A stretch of 64,000 bases of DNA. It comes from Takifugu bimaculatus. Its lineage: Eukaryota; Chordata; Actinopteri; Tetraodontiformes; Tetraodontidae. A program made the translations under genes and the position numbers. The first letter of the stretch is position 1, and each line of letters starts with the position of its first letter. The stretch is taken from positions 13,549,212 through 13,613,211 of the forward strand of contig CP034983.1 in assembly GCA_004026145.2 (NCBI GenBank). Direction: 5' to 3'. The notes below the pieces were generated by a model. It was not told the DNA's origin. It saw only the letters and a program-made list of their open reading frames with translations, and ran no database searches. Below are positions 11,701 through 26,064 of the stretch, piece after piece.

Positions 11701-14700
11701 TGATTTGCACTGCACCAGTACTGAGCAGCCACAGAATTGGTTTTATTGGTTCTGTCAGCCTGTACTTCACATACAAAGCTTTTTTTGCAGTCAGTAGCAC
11801 TCTCTGAACAGCCTGGTTTTCAGCCAATCAGCCGCCCCGTCCTCTCAGGTGTTATTCTGGGCCAATCACACGGCCCTTGGCGGCTCCGTGCATGCGTGCA
11901 TGGGGCCCGAGGGAAAACAACAGCGGTCACATGTGTAACTGGTGCAGCGTGGGCAGTTTTGTAAATTTGAACAGATGACTGAACGAGGACAGCGGGGTTG
12001 ATGGTGTCGTAAGGAAAAAGGATGATTATTAAGCGAACTGGTTGAGCTAACAGTGACTTTGCTGGGGTCTGGGTCTCTCACAAATGTCACGACGTGGTAC
12101 AGTCAGTCCAGCATTTGACAAAAAAGGAGCTGGATGCAGGAAGAAAAATATTTGTTCAGTTCAAACCTCAGTTTAAATGACGTCCACTCCTATCTTAGCC
12201 AAATACAGGAGTGGTCAGATAAACTGAAAGTAAAATTTCAGCCATACCGCTCATGCTAATGCTATATTCTTCAGTTATAGACTTATAATAAATAAATAAA
12301 TACATGTCCTTGGATAACATCTGAAAAGTTGATTTCTTCTATATTTTATTCATGTGGTTTCATTTTTAAATATTGGCCACAGTTCAGCTTTCCTTACTGG
12401 TAATTCTGTTACTCCTCTCTTAGATTAGCTCATGTGTGCTAAGATAACTGACAGGCAGTTTAAATATACAAGGACTGGAACATCTTTAACGGTCTAATAT
12501 CGTTAAATAACAAATTATAACTCATCTGAATCAAAGTCCTCATGTCAACTTTGGTGGGTTGTGATGGCACCACGTGAGGCACCTCCTGACGGATGTCGGC
12601 CGTATGTTTTAACAGCTGTTGCCTCATTGTGGAGGATTCACATGGGAAAGAGGAAATGTTTCCAGGTGAAACTGGCTTTTCCACAGCAACAAAAAACCCT
12701 AAAATATAACAATAAAAAAGAACTGGGGTCAACAGAGAAAAGAAAGGCACGATTAGCTGTTTGCTCTGGGTTCCTTGTGTGCTAATTTGGGGTATTTCTA
12801 TGCTTGTGAACACTGGAAGAATGTGAAGAGTGCTCCTCATGCCTGACTCGCACCATCGTCCTTCACAACCTGTCACAGATGAGGCCTCCACGCATCATAA
12901 TCATGTGATTTTCCTTTGTGTTTAGTCTTTTCTTCAGCCTTGCATCATAACGGCGCCGGAGCGTGAAAAGATATTCTCTAATAGAATCAGACTCTTTTTA
13001 GGGAGGATATTTACTTTTGAGTGGAGTGTTTGGTGTCCGGCGGCTTTCATTTAATAAATACAGTGAACGTGCTCCGAACAGATGCTGACTGAGCGCTATT
13101 GTCACTGCAGGATAAACTGAAAACACTAATAGATAGAACAAGTGCGTTCAGTTCCACTGTATTTGTTCCCCTGTTGTTATTGTCGGTCATCGGACGAATG
13201 ACATAAGTTACCCTGAGGTCATTTGCATAGAGGTCAATGCCCTCTGTGGCTCGATTATCACCAGATTGTGCTGGAGTGACTTTGTCTGAAAAGAGAAAAG
13301 CTGGATTTCATTACAGGAGGACTTTAAACTCAGGACAATATTAATGTACTCGTTTCTGTTCACAACGTTTAGGGCTCCTGTCAGACAGCGGTGCGGTGTA
13401 GCCCCCTACTGGTAGTATTAGGAACAACATGTTTGGTAAATACATAGACCCACCAGCAGATGGCGCCACCACGACAAGAAATAACTGTTTTCTGACCTCT
13501 TTCACCTTTTGAATTTTCTTCCAAACACATCATCTGTTTACTTGTTTTGACACGATATCAATACATCATGTTACACAAATATCCTTTTTTCTTATTTTGA
13601 ATTTTACACTCAAAGAATCAGGTAAGGCGAATTAACGGATGCTTTTCATCCACAACAAAGGTAACGGCTGTTGCTATAGCACCAAGAGGGGAAAAAAAAC
13701 CCGCACATCCCTCAGCTTTGCTGCTGCAGACTGCGAGGTATTTGCAGAAATCAGAAGCCCGAGAATTTGAAGGCATGCTACCGCAGCTGAGAAGTGAAAG
13801 TAATTATTATTATTATTTTTTTTAAAAACCGAACATTATTTTTGTTGCCTCAAATGTGTCGGTTCAAGAGCTGGTGGAAGCAGATATATTTTCGTTCTCT
13901 AGATTGGGTCTCCATCAGCTCATCTTTGAAAGCCGGAGGGGTCAGAGAAAAGGGACTCTTCATCCCTACCTGTGAAAACGTCACACTGGTGCTTCACAAA
14001 ACACACTTACACTGTCATTAAAACCCAATTCTGTGCTCTGTCCTGCTTTTTCGAGGATCTTTGGAAAGATCAATATCATTCTTTTATGAAATCCATCACA
14101 CCTTGTCAGGAAATATCAAGGAAATGTGCGCACACGGAACAGATTACTATTGAATTCTTCAGGGAATTGATGCAGCAAATAGTTGCTATATGATCTTAGC
14201 ACTGAAAAATCCATACATTTCCCATTTGCCACTGAAATGCACCTTGTCCGCTCTCTGAAGGACACATTTCCGCGTTGTTATCTTTAAAAGCGAGATACAC
14301 ACAGTGCAATCTGGGAAAAATACACCAGTTTCAGAAAATAGGGGTGATGCTAAAACGCTGGAGGAATATTTGCATTTTTATCTCACTGCAGCTCATTAGA
14401 ATTGGACATGTTTCAACTGTTTGTGACGCCGTGCGCCTCGTCTCGTTTTGCTCCATTTTATGAAGGCTGTTTTGTGTAATGGTGTCTTGCACTCCCGCGT
14501 GGGATGGGCCAGAAGCGGCCTGACACAGAAACCAAAGCGCTCTTTGCTCTGGACCCCATGACAGCCGCAGAGTGCACGCGTTCCTTCACCCGATTCCCGC
14601 CGCCCTGGGCGCAGAAAGAGGCCGTAGCAGGAATCTTCTGTCTTCTCCGTGACCGCGCCTGAGCCGCTCTGCTGAGGATTTAAAAAGGCAGCCGACCTTC

Positions 14701-17700
14701 AGTGACCTCAGAAGCTCTCTCAAAAACATCCATCCATCCATCTCTAGTGGCATCTGGAGCGCTTCAACACACCCACGACATCCCAGACGCAGACGAACGC
14801 CGACCTTTATATGGCTGAAGGGTCAGGACGCCAAGAAAAATCCATCATCACTCCTCTAAAACGTCCTTCCAATTTAATCTTTCCAAATTAGCCGCACCTC
14901 CTCTCCCCACATTGCGCAACGTTATGTAATTTTATCCCCATTATTTGGCCAAATTCATTTCCACTTAGCTCACCATTACATCCCTTCACAGGAGATTCTT
15001 CTCCGACCCGGATCGCAGTGGATGTCTCGGCGGGCACTTTTAAATCGTGAAACAAGCGAAATGCTAATGGACGCCAGCCAGCCGGTAATTGTCCGCAATT
15101 ACCGGCAACATTCTCCTCTTCTGTAATTGCGGATAATGAAATCATGAAACAGGGATGATAATTCCAGCGAATATACATATCAAAAACCCGCTCGAGTGAG
15201 CCTGCTTGACGTCATTAGGTGGCGCCGAGAGCGGCCCGTGACCCCGTGCAGCCCCGATGGGGTGAACGTTCCCCGATTGAGGCATTTTCTGCTCAAAATA
15301 AATCCTCACCTGACATCTATTTGCATTTTATGCCCCGTGAGAATCGTTGCGTGACCGAGACCTTCACATCTTTCTTACTCCTGATAAGTCAGAGTGAGCG
15401 AGGGAGTGAGCGGGCGAGCGAGCGGCGGCGGCTCTGAGAGGAGCGTGGCTTTCATCAACGCCTGAGTGCCTGGGAGCTGAAAAGCTTCTCTCTCAGTGCC
15501 TGGAGGTGGAGAGTTGATTCAGCCAGTCGAATAGAAGCCCAGATGTGTTTGGGTTTGACAGAGATGAACCAGGGCTCCACGTGTCCGCCTGCTCGAACAG
15601 AACCGATTATTTTTATCGTTTCTAATTTAAAATCGGAGCCCTGATCTGACGCATCGGCGCCAAACGGGTCAGCTCTGGCGGGACGGAGAGGAGGAGGCCA
15701 TTTGTACCTCCGTTGCCGTCCCCAGCTGACACGTTAGTGCAGGTTGAAACGTGTCCGACAGCTTCCAGAGTAGTCCCTCACCCCCCGGAACATGATGGAA
15801 TTATATGGTATTTAATGCAGTAAGCAGTCGGGAAGCTAACGGCTAACAGAAGAAAAGAGGGGGGGGTCCAGGACCAGATGACCCAGGCTCTCTCACAGGG
15901 CTCTTTCACTCCTGTGTAAGAACTGATGATTTTACTACGTTGCTCCGTCCTCTGTCAAGGCTGCTGACTGAGCCCGTGTGCAGGATCAGGCTCAGTCGGT
16001 TGTTTAGCAACAGTCGGTCGCGGGGCTGCTGCTGCATCACAATGGCCTTGCTCCGTCGCATTCTCGACGCAGACGAGTAAAACTCCCCCTGCTGTACTTG
16101 ACAAACGCGCAGACAAAACAGGCGTCAACAAAATCGTAGAGCGGCGAAGAAACAAACGCTCGGGGTGCCCTTAAGCTGCACGCGCTCCTGCACTGAGGGT
16201 CCACCCACATGTTGTGCTTCTATAATAAACCTCTGAGTAAACACTGAGTTCTTCTACTTTCCTGGTTTATGGCTGCACATAAAGGTGAGGGGCGTTTGAA
16301 TTGTCTCATAAATCCTTTAATCAGCGGGTTCAGTGGTTGCGTCCCAATATTTTAATCATTTCAAAACAGCCTTTGAGCTAAGCATGCGGCGATGCTGCCA
16401 TTTCGCCAGTTTTGGCTGCACGTTTTAATATGCATTTTGCAATCCTTTTGTCTTGAGTGGGCCATTACCTCCTCTGATTTTAGAATAAGTTATTGCCCTG
16501 CTCTCCATCCTGCAGCGCCGTGTGTTGTATTTCCCGTAAATGGGGGAATTTACAGTCCCTGAACGCCACACGCGCCCACTGATGACAGGAGGGAGAGGGA
16601 TTCAGTTGCTGCTCGGACGACGTGTCTGCATTTATCGTGACCTCCGCTAGCGCTTTATTCACGACCAACGTGTCACAGGTAACGTGTGATTAACCACTCC
16701 GACCACTTTCGGCGCCATTCGGAAGGAGCTCCAACCGCCCGCCGCTGGCAGCAGAAATGGCAGATTTTACAACTTAACATTAGCTTTAGCATGTTGTCAA
16801 CGCGGTGGTGAGCACTTGTGCAGGACACTGTAACCTTTTCCCTAATTTTCCGCCATCAGACAGCTCAGACGAAGGCCCGGGGCTCATATTTGAGTGACCT
16901 AAACTCTGATGTTGCCAACATAAATCCGATTTTGCTTTAAATACGGACGCAGCTGGGAACAAGAAGGCGTCAATACTTCCCATATAGGAACAACCTGGGT
17001 CAAAAGGTCGGCGTTCACATGGTTACAGTCCACACAAAGTGTGCGATCGGTGCGGAAGGCGCCGCCGTGTTGTTTTCCTTTTAATTCCCATCTGTCGCTG
17101 TCTGTCTCTCACATCGCTCAGGAACAGTCTTGTGCACAGAAGTGTGCGTCATCTGCTGTTTGTGGAGGGGTCCCCGCAGGACAGAAGGTGTTGTCCCCCC
17201 GGCGCCAGCGAGGTGGCCAATCCCCGGCGCTAAACAAACGCGAGCAGGTGCAGAAACGTCCTACTTTTGATCTCTCCGCCGAGTGCCCCCGCTATGATTA
17301 TTTCAAGCTCGGGGGCCTTTGATTCATTCGCCGGTCGATGGTGAAACTCTCCCCGCGTTATTTTCCCTGTGATTCCAGATGATTGTGGCAGCGAGCAGAC
17401 AGGAAATGTACTCTGCCGTTAAGCACGGCGCGCTTTCAGATGTCAGGATAGAAGAAGAAGAAAAAAGAGCCATTCATGGAGGCTCCTGGGGTCGATGGGG
17501 CGCTTCATTTGGGGAAACACAGGGACGATGTTGGAGAGAACTTCTGGTAATCACCGGTTTGTGCCGCATGAATGCCATGAAAATGTTGCGTTGCATTCAC
17601 ACGCCTGACGGAGAGCGCGGCTGACTTTTATTTGCGATCTCAGAGTGAGCAGTATTTCACCGTCTCTTAGCAGGTCTTCAAGCTCTGCCCGCCGCGGCAT

Positions 17701-18950
17701 TCTTATAGAAGCAACATGGCGGCATTGACGCGTGCATTTATTCCTCCTCATTTCTAAGAAAGGCGGCGAGGTGAGATGCTAACGAGTCAGAAAAGCTCCC
17801 AGGAGTGTCAGCCAGCAGAATCTTGATGCTTAATTAGGACTTCTTCATACCCAAACCCCGACGCCAGTTCAGTCATTTCAGCAGACTGAGAATCAGGTCA
17901 GAAGACCGAAGAATAAACCAAACCGACAGGCTAGACGCGCTTAGGATGGACAGTCTAGCACTGGGGGGGAGGCGCAGAGGGCTTAAATATGCCTGGAGAC
18001 AATTAGACAGAGGTGGGACACATGAGGGTGATTAGGGTCCAGACAGGCGGAGGAGGGAGGACAGGACAGGGACAAAGATGAGACAATTGGGATCAGCAGA
18101 CCGATCCCAACATATAGATGTTTAGGAGCTTGAGAACATTTATCTCCTCGTGTTGGAAGAAAAGCGATCGGATTTCTTGTCTGGTTACCCTTGACGACGC
18201 TGAGGAGCTTAGCGTCAGCCGTGCTAACGAGGGAGCTGAAATCACACCAGAAATTAGACAGTAATTGGTAAGGTCCAGCCAAACTGTTACCAGCATGAGG
18301 TCAGAAGTGAGCATTTGGACGGCGTGGGGGGGGGTTGAGTCCCTGACACGGGCGCTGAAGGTGCCATTGAGGCTGAAAAAGCAGGTGGAAGGCAAAAAGG
18401 CAGAGAGAGACGGAATCCGTCTGCATTCGCCTCGTTGCCAAGAAATAAAATGTTCTGTTGGTTTCTTTGAACCTCAAATCACACCTGAACGCAGCTCACA
18501 AAGACTGAAGAAGAAGAAGAACTAATAAACAAGATATAACCATGTAGACTCTCTCATGTCCCTATTATTTCCTATATCTGGGACCCCCCCTCCCCCGTCA
18601 ATCATTGCCTGCAGTTCATCTCATCAAACGTGCTCATTAGGGCCGAGGCAGATATCGTGTTTTGCTTCTGAGGGAACCTCTTCTCATCTGTGGAAGCATC
18701 GCTGCTGGAGCACTGTCCTCTTCAATGGGTCGTTCTGTTTCCATCCACAGAAACATCCAAAAAATAGTAATAGAATAAATCTGCTGCGTCCAATAAGGTG
18801 TTGTAAATAATTGATCTTTTGATTTTACCCCCCCATGTATAATAAATGGCTGCTTTTTAACTGGGTTTGGGTTTCGAGAAGAAGGCTTAGAAATGTACAC
18901 CAGACCCCCCAACCCCCCACCCCCAAAACCCATCTGCCATTATTATATAT
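8701..18950. other. Intergenic region between insig1 and htr5a, first part
   Basis: No supported gene. The ORFs present are short (under about 145 codons), have no recognisable domains and are not joined by plausible splice sites. There are AT-rich segments (9300-9540, 12270-12370, 13790-13830), an isolated TATAAAAG at about 10565, and a short C/G-rich block near 15400. In other vertebrates the region around INSIG1 is rich in conserved regulatory DNA, so enhancers are plausible but unproven. Confidence 0.5.
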
Positions 18951-19004
18951 TTATTCCTCTCTCTTGTTTATTCCTCTCTCTCTTGTTTATTCCTCTCTCT
19001 CTTG
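18951..19004. repeat. Pyrimidine-rich minisatellite, about 3 copies of 19-20 bp
   Basis: The unit TTATTCCTCTCTCTCTTG is repeated nearly perfectly three times; the first copy is two bases shorter. Confidence 0.8.
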
Positions 19005-19839
19005 AGACATGCTGCCCGTCTGTGCGAGGGACGCTGGACATTTGGGGCATTTGTCATCAGCGAGGTTTAATTAGGCAGGTTAGCATCCAAAAGAATATAC
19101 CAAAAGTGGAAGTCTTAGCGAGGAACCACAAATTTTGACGTGAAATTCCTCCCCAATGACCCCCCCCCCCCCACCCCGCTGACACCCTGCCCTCCTCCAG
19201 GCACGCGTGGCTCAACTGTAAGGTGGCCTTTATCAAGCTTGCATCACTGTTCAATTCCAGGAGGTCGATATTTCACCCCGGAGCAGCGAAATCCATACGT
19301 CTATTATCCACCCGTCTCACAGAAACGGACCTGCGGATGAATACGGACGACTCTGACTGATGGCGCCGCAGGACTCCACATACGGAGCTATAGATGACAT
19401 CATGCATCTTAATTAGGCCTTGAAGATGACGCCTCCCTTTGTGGCGGAGGGATGAAAAGGGACGTTTCCTGGGACGCAGGCTGGAATGTTTCGCTAATAA
19501 ACGCCGAGAGCGTGTAATTTCCCCGAAGGGGTTCTTCCAAGCGTTTTTAAGAGCTGATCATAAACGTCATGCAGTCTGCATGCAGTTCAGCGTGTGAGAA
19601 CGATATCGCCAGCGCTTCCTCTCCGGGCCGATAAGGGCTGAAGCAATCGTAATAATTCACATCAGAAGATCTACGGCCCTCAACTCCTGTGCGACTCTGG
19701 CGGTAAAGCTGGCGCCGTTTGGAGGAGATCTTAACGGTAACGTCTCCTGCGGGTGGCGGTGGAAGTTGAGTGACCTCGTCTGGTGGCTCCTTCCTGTCTC
19801 GATGATGACTAGTTTCTCATATATATGCACACACACCCT

Positions 19840-20060
19840 TCTTCTTCTATCTTTGTGGGGACTTTCATAGGCATAATGCATTATCCAGCTCCTCACCCAA
19901 CCATCCCAACTCACCCCCCCATCCTAACCCTGCCTTATGTCCACCTTATAACCAGTCCTTTAAAGTTGGGAGGACAACAAAATGTCCTCAGTTACCTAAA
20001 ATGTCCTCATTTTACAAGTAGAATGCAACTGTTGATACTCAGTATGTCGAAACTACACAC
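19840..20060. repeat. Dispersed teleost repeat (GTGGGGAC type), copy 1
   Basis: Begins with TTTGTGGGGACTTTCATAG, continues through CCTAACCC/CCACCTTATAACC blocks and ends with AATGTCCTCATTTTACAAGTAG and a CA-rich tail. A diverged copy with the same order of blocks is at about 37905-38110. This layout resembles a short repeat common in fish introns and intergenic DNA. Exact borders are uncertain. Confidence 0.55.
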
Positions 20061-23000
20061 CCACAGTTTTTTTTTGGGGGGGGTCTCTACACAGAGAGCA
20101 GGTTTATGGCTGACAAACCCCCAAATACCTGTTGATACAGTCCACATGCACCATCATCATCATGAGGCTTTAAACTGGAACTCAGAACTGCCCAACTTTG
20201 ACTCGAGGACATCGTTTTTGGTCGTTATCGAGCTGCTTCGGCAGACCCGGCCTCGTGCTTTTGAGATCTGGGGGTGGACATAACAGGAAGGAGACACTGG
20301 TGATGGACTGGACACTTGACCGAGGAGGAAAATGGAGTCTGCTGATTGGATGGACTTCAAGTCGTGAAAAATGGTGTCAGATCCGCGCTGCGTCCAGATA
20401 ATAGAGTCGGTGCCACTTAGAGGGTGTTTCACATTTCATTATCGTCCCGCTAATGTATTGTTGAAGAGGCTGTTGATGTTTTTGAGCCTGTGTTCAACAC
20501 ATACAGAAAATAATAATAGAAAATGCCTAAAATGACTCCCTGCTGCACCTATGGAGTCCTTCAGCTGCTCCATTGGGACATGACCGTGTTGTTAGCCTCT
20601 TAGGCGCTAGTTCTTTTTATTTACGTCCAACAACACAGCAACATTCATCCTTTCCCATGTTTTGCTGTGGATCGTCTAGGCAACATCCGCAGCTTTGACC
20701 CTCCTTTTAGGACACCACCAGACCTCTGCTGACAGTAGGAACATCCGGTCCCGACTGGTCTGACATCTAAGTGAATTAAAAAAGCGAGGCGAGCATTCGG
20801 AGGTGATGGCAGCAGAGAAACGCACCAGCCTCAGCAGGGGCAGCGAAAATGCAGCTTTTTTCCTTTTAATATAAATAGTTTTCTGTCTGTCTTTAAAAGT
20901 GTTGATTGAACAGCGCCTCAGTGGCACTTCAGCGGAGATTGATGCTCCGCATGAGATGAGAGATCTGCTGTTTATATAATATTTATAGTTTCGTTTCCAT
21001 CACAGCCGGCCACAGCTGGAGCTGAAAACGAACCGTTGGTCCGGCAGAATGTTAATATCATTAGTGGAATTGATTTTATCTCCGCCTGATGCACTTTTTT
21101 CCCTGCTTGGCACTCCGCTTTTCACTGATTGGAGCCGTCCTCGCCCACACACACTTCTGATGGGGACGCAGCACTCAGCTTCAATTTCCCAGCTCAGCAT
21201 TTTTAAAGCCACCTAACTGGAGGACGGGTTATCGAATGAACGCCGCGTGCTGTACAGAGCCCGCTAAAACATTAGGTCACATCGGTTTGACCCGCACGCC
21301 GCTGCTGAAACTATCAAGGGAGAAACGGCTAATCACCACGTGGCCACTTTTAAACAAGTACTGCGCCTATAGATACGATTATTAAGGTGTTATTGATGCT
21401 TCACAGGCTGTTTTAAAGAGAAAAGACGCCGGTTTGGTGCAGCTACAGCCAAAAATACAGCCCATCCTTCCTTTACTTTATGATATTTGTGCATCTCAAT
21501 CAGGTTTGTCATGTAAAGAAGAGAAAAAAGAGCTCAAAACGAAGCGGTTGTGCACGTATGTGCGCCTCCCCTGGCAGCACTCAAGCGATTAGTCTCCACT
21601 TCCTGCTGCAGTAACTCTCTCACAAACAGGAGGAAAGCTAACAGGCAATCAGTCGGCCTGTAAAGGTTACCACTGCGGGCGTCTCCCCGGATTTGCCTTC
21701 ACGTGTAATGAAAACGCCAAGCACAAATAGATGTTTGTGCACCTGCAGTTTGTGGACTTCCAGAGTGGGAACGTGTGCGCCTGATGAAGACGGTTGATGT
21801 TTAGGGCCGGTTGCACCTGACAAGTTCAACTATTCCAGCCTTTATAACCAATCCCTCCGAAAAAGTCAAAAGACACCTTGGAAACAAAGCAGACGAAGAA
21901 ACCCCGGCTGTTGGGTGCTGCTCCGTCTCTTCTGTTCCCACACTTTCGTCGATTTCCGCCCAAATCTCAGAGAGAAATTACAAAAAGCGCCATCTTCTCG
22001 CCGTGAAAACTAATTAATGGGGTCTTCCTGCACCCCCTGAATATGAATGGGGAACAATGGGGAGCAAAACAATGCACTTTCCCCCCATCTGGGAGTCCCT
22101 GCTACCACCGACTCTGGCGCCGGCAGCAGAACTTGGGTCAACGCGCAGTGAAAGGAAACTGTAAACCTTTGTCAGAGAGGCATCGCTTCAACAGTGCGGG
22201 CGATCAGCCGCACTGTCGCGTCTGCGAATTAGCGCTCATTCATATTGTAATGTTTATTCAGGGGAATCCGGAGATTAGCGCCAGCGGTTCACAATGAAAG
22301 AAAAGAATTAAATAAAAAACAACCTTGATGAGGCCTCTGACTGAGGTTGGGACGGTGCCGTTCTGCATCTGAAAGAATGAAAGAAGACACAAATTCTCCC
22401 ACAAAAGGACACAGGTACTATTGCTGGTATTGATGTCCAGATGTTTCCCAGGTGGCTCTGCTATGGATCTGGGGGTCGTGTCCCCTGTCAGTCCAAGGTG
22501 GGGAAAAGAGCATAAAGAATGGAGGCGTTTGGTTCGGGGCTGCGCTGAGCACGACCCTCCTGTGACTGAGGAGCTTTGTAGACGAGCTTTCCTTCGCTGG
22601 CCCTGGTGCCATAGCAACAGCGCCCTCAGCCCGGGCTGCCCCATCGTTACAGTACTGCTGGAAAGCAGAGCAGCGCAGGCTTCACCCGGGATGACTTCAG
22701 AACACTTTGTTCCTCTTTGTTTCCGTCTCAGCTGCACCTCGGTCTCCTTGATGAACGCGATGCTTCCCGCCGCTCGCCATTTGCAATCACCCGTCTCCGG
22801 GATCAGCTTTTAGGGTAATTTCCGGTGCTCTCCAAAGGACATAATCATGTGCCTAACCTCATCGGGAGGCGGCTGTTTTGCACCATCACGTAAACAAGGT
22901 CCTGTTAGGGTGATGAAGCCGTTCCAACATCTTCTCGCGACGGTTTCTCTCATCTCTCAATCAATCAGCGGCTTCCCTCATCGAATGAGCCTCACTGAGG

Positions 23001-23144
23001 TGTTAAATTGAATACGGAGGGCAGGTCCTTTGTTCGTTCCACTCTCGTGCCTCCAAATAATAAGAATAATTTCTGCTTTGACGATGCTGCAGGAGCACCG
23101 TCGTCGTGTCAGAGGGTGTGAGTCCTACTTGCAGCGCATTAAGC

Positions 23145-23174
23145 TAACCCTAACCCTAACCCTAACTCTAACCA
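23145..23174. repeat. Short interstitial telomere-like array (TAACCC)n
   Basis: Three exact TAACCC units followed by TAACTC and TAACCA, five units in all. It lies in ordinary unique sequence, so it is interstitial. Confidence 0.85.
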
Positions 23175-23486
23175 CTGGAGGTATTCCGTTTGGAATGTTT
23201 CAGGCTCCTTGTAATTCATCAGATGGTTCGTGGCACAACGGCGGTGGAATCAACGATTCATAGCCCTGGGGAGGGAGAATTATTACGACGCATGATGAGG
23301 AGGGAGTCAGAAAAGAGCGCAGGTAAGAAGCAGCTGGATACGACCAGCGGACCGAGGTGGGGCTGGTCAGGTGAAAACAGACCCCTCCATCCCAGCCCCC
23401 ACGCCCTCACCTGCCCCGCTGTCATGCCAACCACCATCTCCAGACCTGCATGTTAGCAAAGTTCGCCTGGTTTTTAATTTTAGATT

Positions 23487-23507
23487 CCCCCCCCCCCCCC
23501 CCCCCCC
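23487..23507. repeat. Poly-C tract (about 21 C)
   Basis: Homopolymer run followed by a second shorter C run; length may be affected by sequencing error. Confidence 0.9.
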
Positions 23508-25900
23508 ATCCCCCCCAAAGTCAGGAACTGCTCAACACTTAAAGGAAATCTGCAGATTCCTGTTTCCCTCTCAGGTAATCTGTCATTCATCAAATTCGGA
23601 AAACCCTGAAGTTTCCGATCATGTGATTCATTATCATGCCGCATATACAACTTTAAAAAGGTTCTGGTGCTTAAAAAGAAAGTGGAAAACCAGCTTTTCT
23701 TGCACATTGACAAGCACGTATGAGGGTTCATCGCGCAATAAAATATGAAAGAAGGAATATTAAAAATCTGGCCGTCCATCCCAGCTCTGTCCCAAGGCTA
23801 AGAAAGATTTATCAGCTTGTATCTCCTGTATTTTAAAATGTCCAATTTTCCTTTCTCCTGAAATCACTGCTCTTCACCCCGAGAACCTGATTTAAAAGTG
23901 CGGCCAGGATGATGGCGTCGCGCTCAGTCAGATCACATACGTGCGCCTCCCGGCACGGTCCTGCTGCGCCGTTCCTATCGGGATGAGCTCTGTTACGGAG
24001 GAATAACAAGTGTGGCACAGTCTGAGGAGAGAGACCGAAGCGATTACTTCTACCTAAGATGGGAGTGAGTGGGTGCCGGCCATTTAATGCGTCACCTGAC
24101 CAGCTGTTGTGCCACATCTGTCACCAGAGGCAAGCACCGGTGCTCCGCGGAAGGCTGGTTACTATGGGCTGCTAAAGAATTCTCTTTGATTCTGAACTTG
24201 GTGACACCTGCAATGGTACGTTCCAGGAGGTTTCCATAGATATGGATGCACTCTGAGAAGACACATCTATACTTGTGTTATCTGACCTTGTATGGTTTAA
24301 CAAAGCAATCCAGAAAATGGAATTATTGGATAACAGCGGTGGCATTTAATCAACATCAGAAAAGGTCAGACGTTTTTTTTTCCTTTCTTTTCTTTTGTTG
24401 TTTTTGTTAGTCTAAAACTGGGCTATAGGTCAAAAATAAAACGCAGACACAATCTTCAGGACCATTAAACAGTCAATGATGTTTATTCTGCAGAAGTACG
24501 ACTGACATTTGCTGTGGAATTAAAAGTAGCAACGGAAGCAGGGGGTGCAAAGCCACACACGCTGTAGGCTGGCCTGGAAGGCCCGGGTGAAGTGACTAAT
24601 CAAAAATCCTGAAGCCTTTTGAAGAGCCTCGTTAAGTCACTTAGAAGCGCAACGCTGGCGATTGAACACACAAGAGAAGAGCTAAAAGAGAGGAAACGGC
24701 GGCGGTTCCTTTATCTGTTTCTGTTCTGCACATCTCAAGGCTGATCACAGAATTCTGGAAATTGCTTGTAGACACACGGCATCAGTGTCTGGTGTTTAAC
24801 ATAAAGTCTGAGATAGTTGCCCGTGGTGCTAAAATGGCTGAAACAATCTCCTGAATCCTCCATGGAACGTTATTCGCCCCAAAATGGTACATGCTGCCTT
24901 TAACATGGTTTTTTTTGTGATTAATGACTAGTTAGGAACATAAACGTAATCCCTGCGTGACTATTTTAGCATCATCTGTTAGTACCATAGCATGCTAATT
25001 GAGCCATCCAACTGATTTACAGTGGTGTTGAACACACAACTGCCTCTTCCTGCCAGGAAGTGATGGCGCCTGTGTGGAAAGAGAATCAGTGCTTTATTCT
25101 GCAGCATTTACAAGTGACACGTCCTTGATTTTCACTATAAAGTCCAATTCAGAGTGTTGACATAAAGTAGCTGCTCTCCAGATGATTTGTGACCTAGCTA
25201 TTTATTGCGGAGGTTTTATTTCCATGACTTAATGACTTAAGAAAAAACAACGAACAGAAGCCGATCAGCTCGTACGTGAAGTTACAGCTCGGGAAGAAAG
25301 TAAATAAAAACATTAATCGGGCCGATTTTTGCTCCCAAATGTGCTGCCTTTGTTTCAGATGCTGAAATGAAGATGTTAATTTACTTAAAAAGCACCTTTT
25401 GTGGAGGTCAAACGCTGATATCGATCCATTCTGAGCGACATGGTTGCCATGGCGCTCTCCATGGTGCTGAAACGTACACATTCCGAGCACTGACACTGCT
25501 GCTTGGTATTCCAAAAACTCTTCCAGGACTGGATTTGTTTGACCATGTGTCGCCGACCTGCAGCAGACCTCAGATTATGGAAGTTTGCACGTGCGCGGGG
25601 GATTCTGCTCGACGCTGCGAGGGTGTTCTTACGTCGACCTTGAATAGAAAATAGCTTCGCCTGGCTGTTCTCTACAACCATGTAGGCTAGTTAAAAACAA
25701 AGCAGCGTTTGTTTATTTATGAGGTTGTTGTGTTCGGATCCGAGTGCTCCCTCTTGAAAATTTCCCCCAGCTTTGTTTTCGGAGTATTCCCAGCAGCCCC
25801 GCATTTGACGATTAACCGCTAAGATGCATTTCTCCCTAATAAGGCCGAGACGGCGGACCTGTCGACATCACTACATCAGCTGCTGCCTGTACGTGTCCAA

Positions 25901-25906
25901 TTTATT
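25901..25906 (-). terminator. htr5a: Candidate poly(A) signal of htr5a
   Basis: AATAAA on the minus strand about 160 bp after the htr5a stop codon. A second AATAAA lies at 25717-25712. The real cleavage site is not visible from sequence alone. Confidence 0.35.
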
Positions 25907-26064
25907 CCTCTCTTTGTAGCTACAACCCCAGACCAGCTGTGAGGTTACTGTACGATAGAGGTAAACAGATAAATAAACGGGGGTTATTTTAAGACGTAGT
26001 CCGTGTTCCTCGTCCATTGGAAAGGTAATGGAGCGGTGGGTGTCGAGGCGAGTCCTTGTCTGGC

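Larger units (their letters stand above)
19005..25900. other. Intergenic region between insig1 and htr5a, second part
   Basis: No supported gene. Contains poly-C tracts at about 19160-19172 and 23487-23507, the dispersed repeat at 19840-20060 and a short telomere-like array at 23145-23174. Longer ORFs, such as those at 22258-22813, run on both strands over the same bases and lack any recognised motif, so I treat them as chance. Confidence 0.5.

Noticed and set aside
23145..23174. Chromosome end
   Set aside because: Only five units, flanked on both sides by ordinary sequence.
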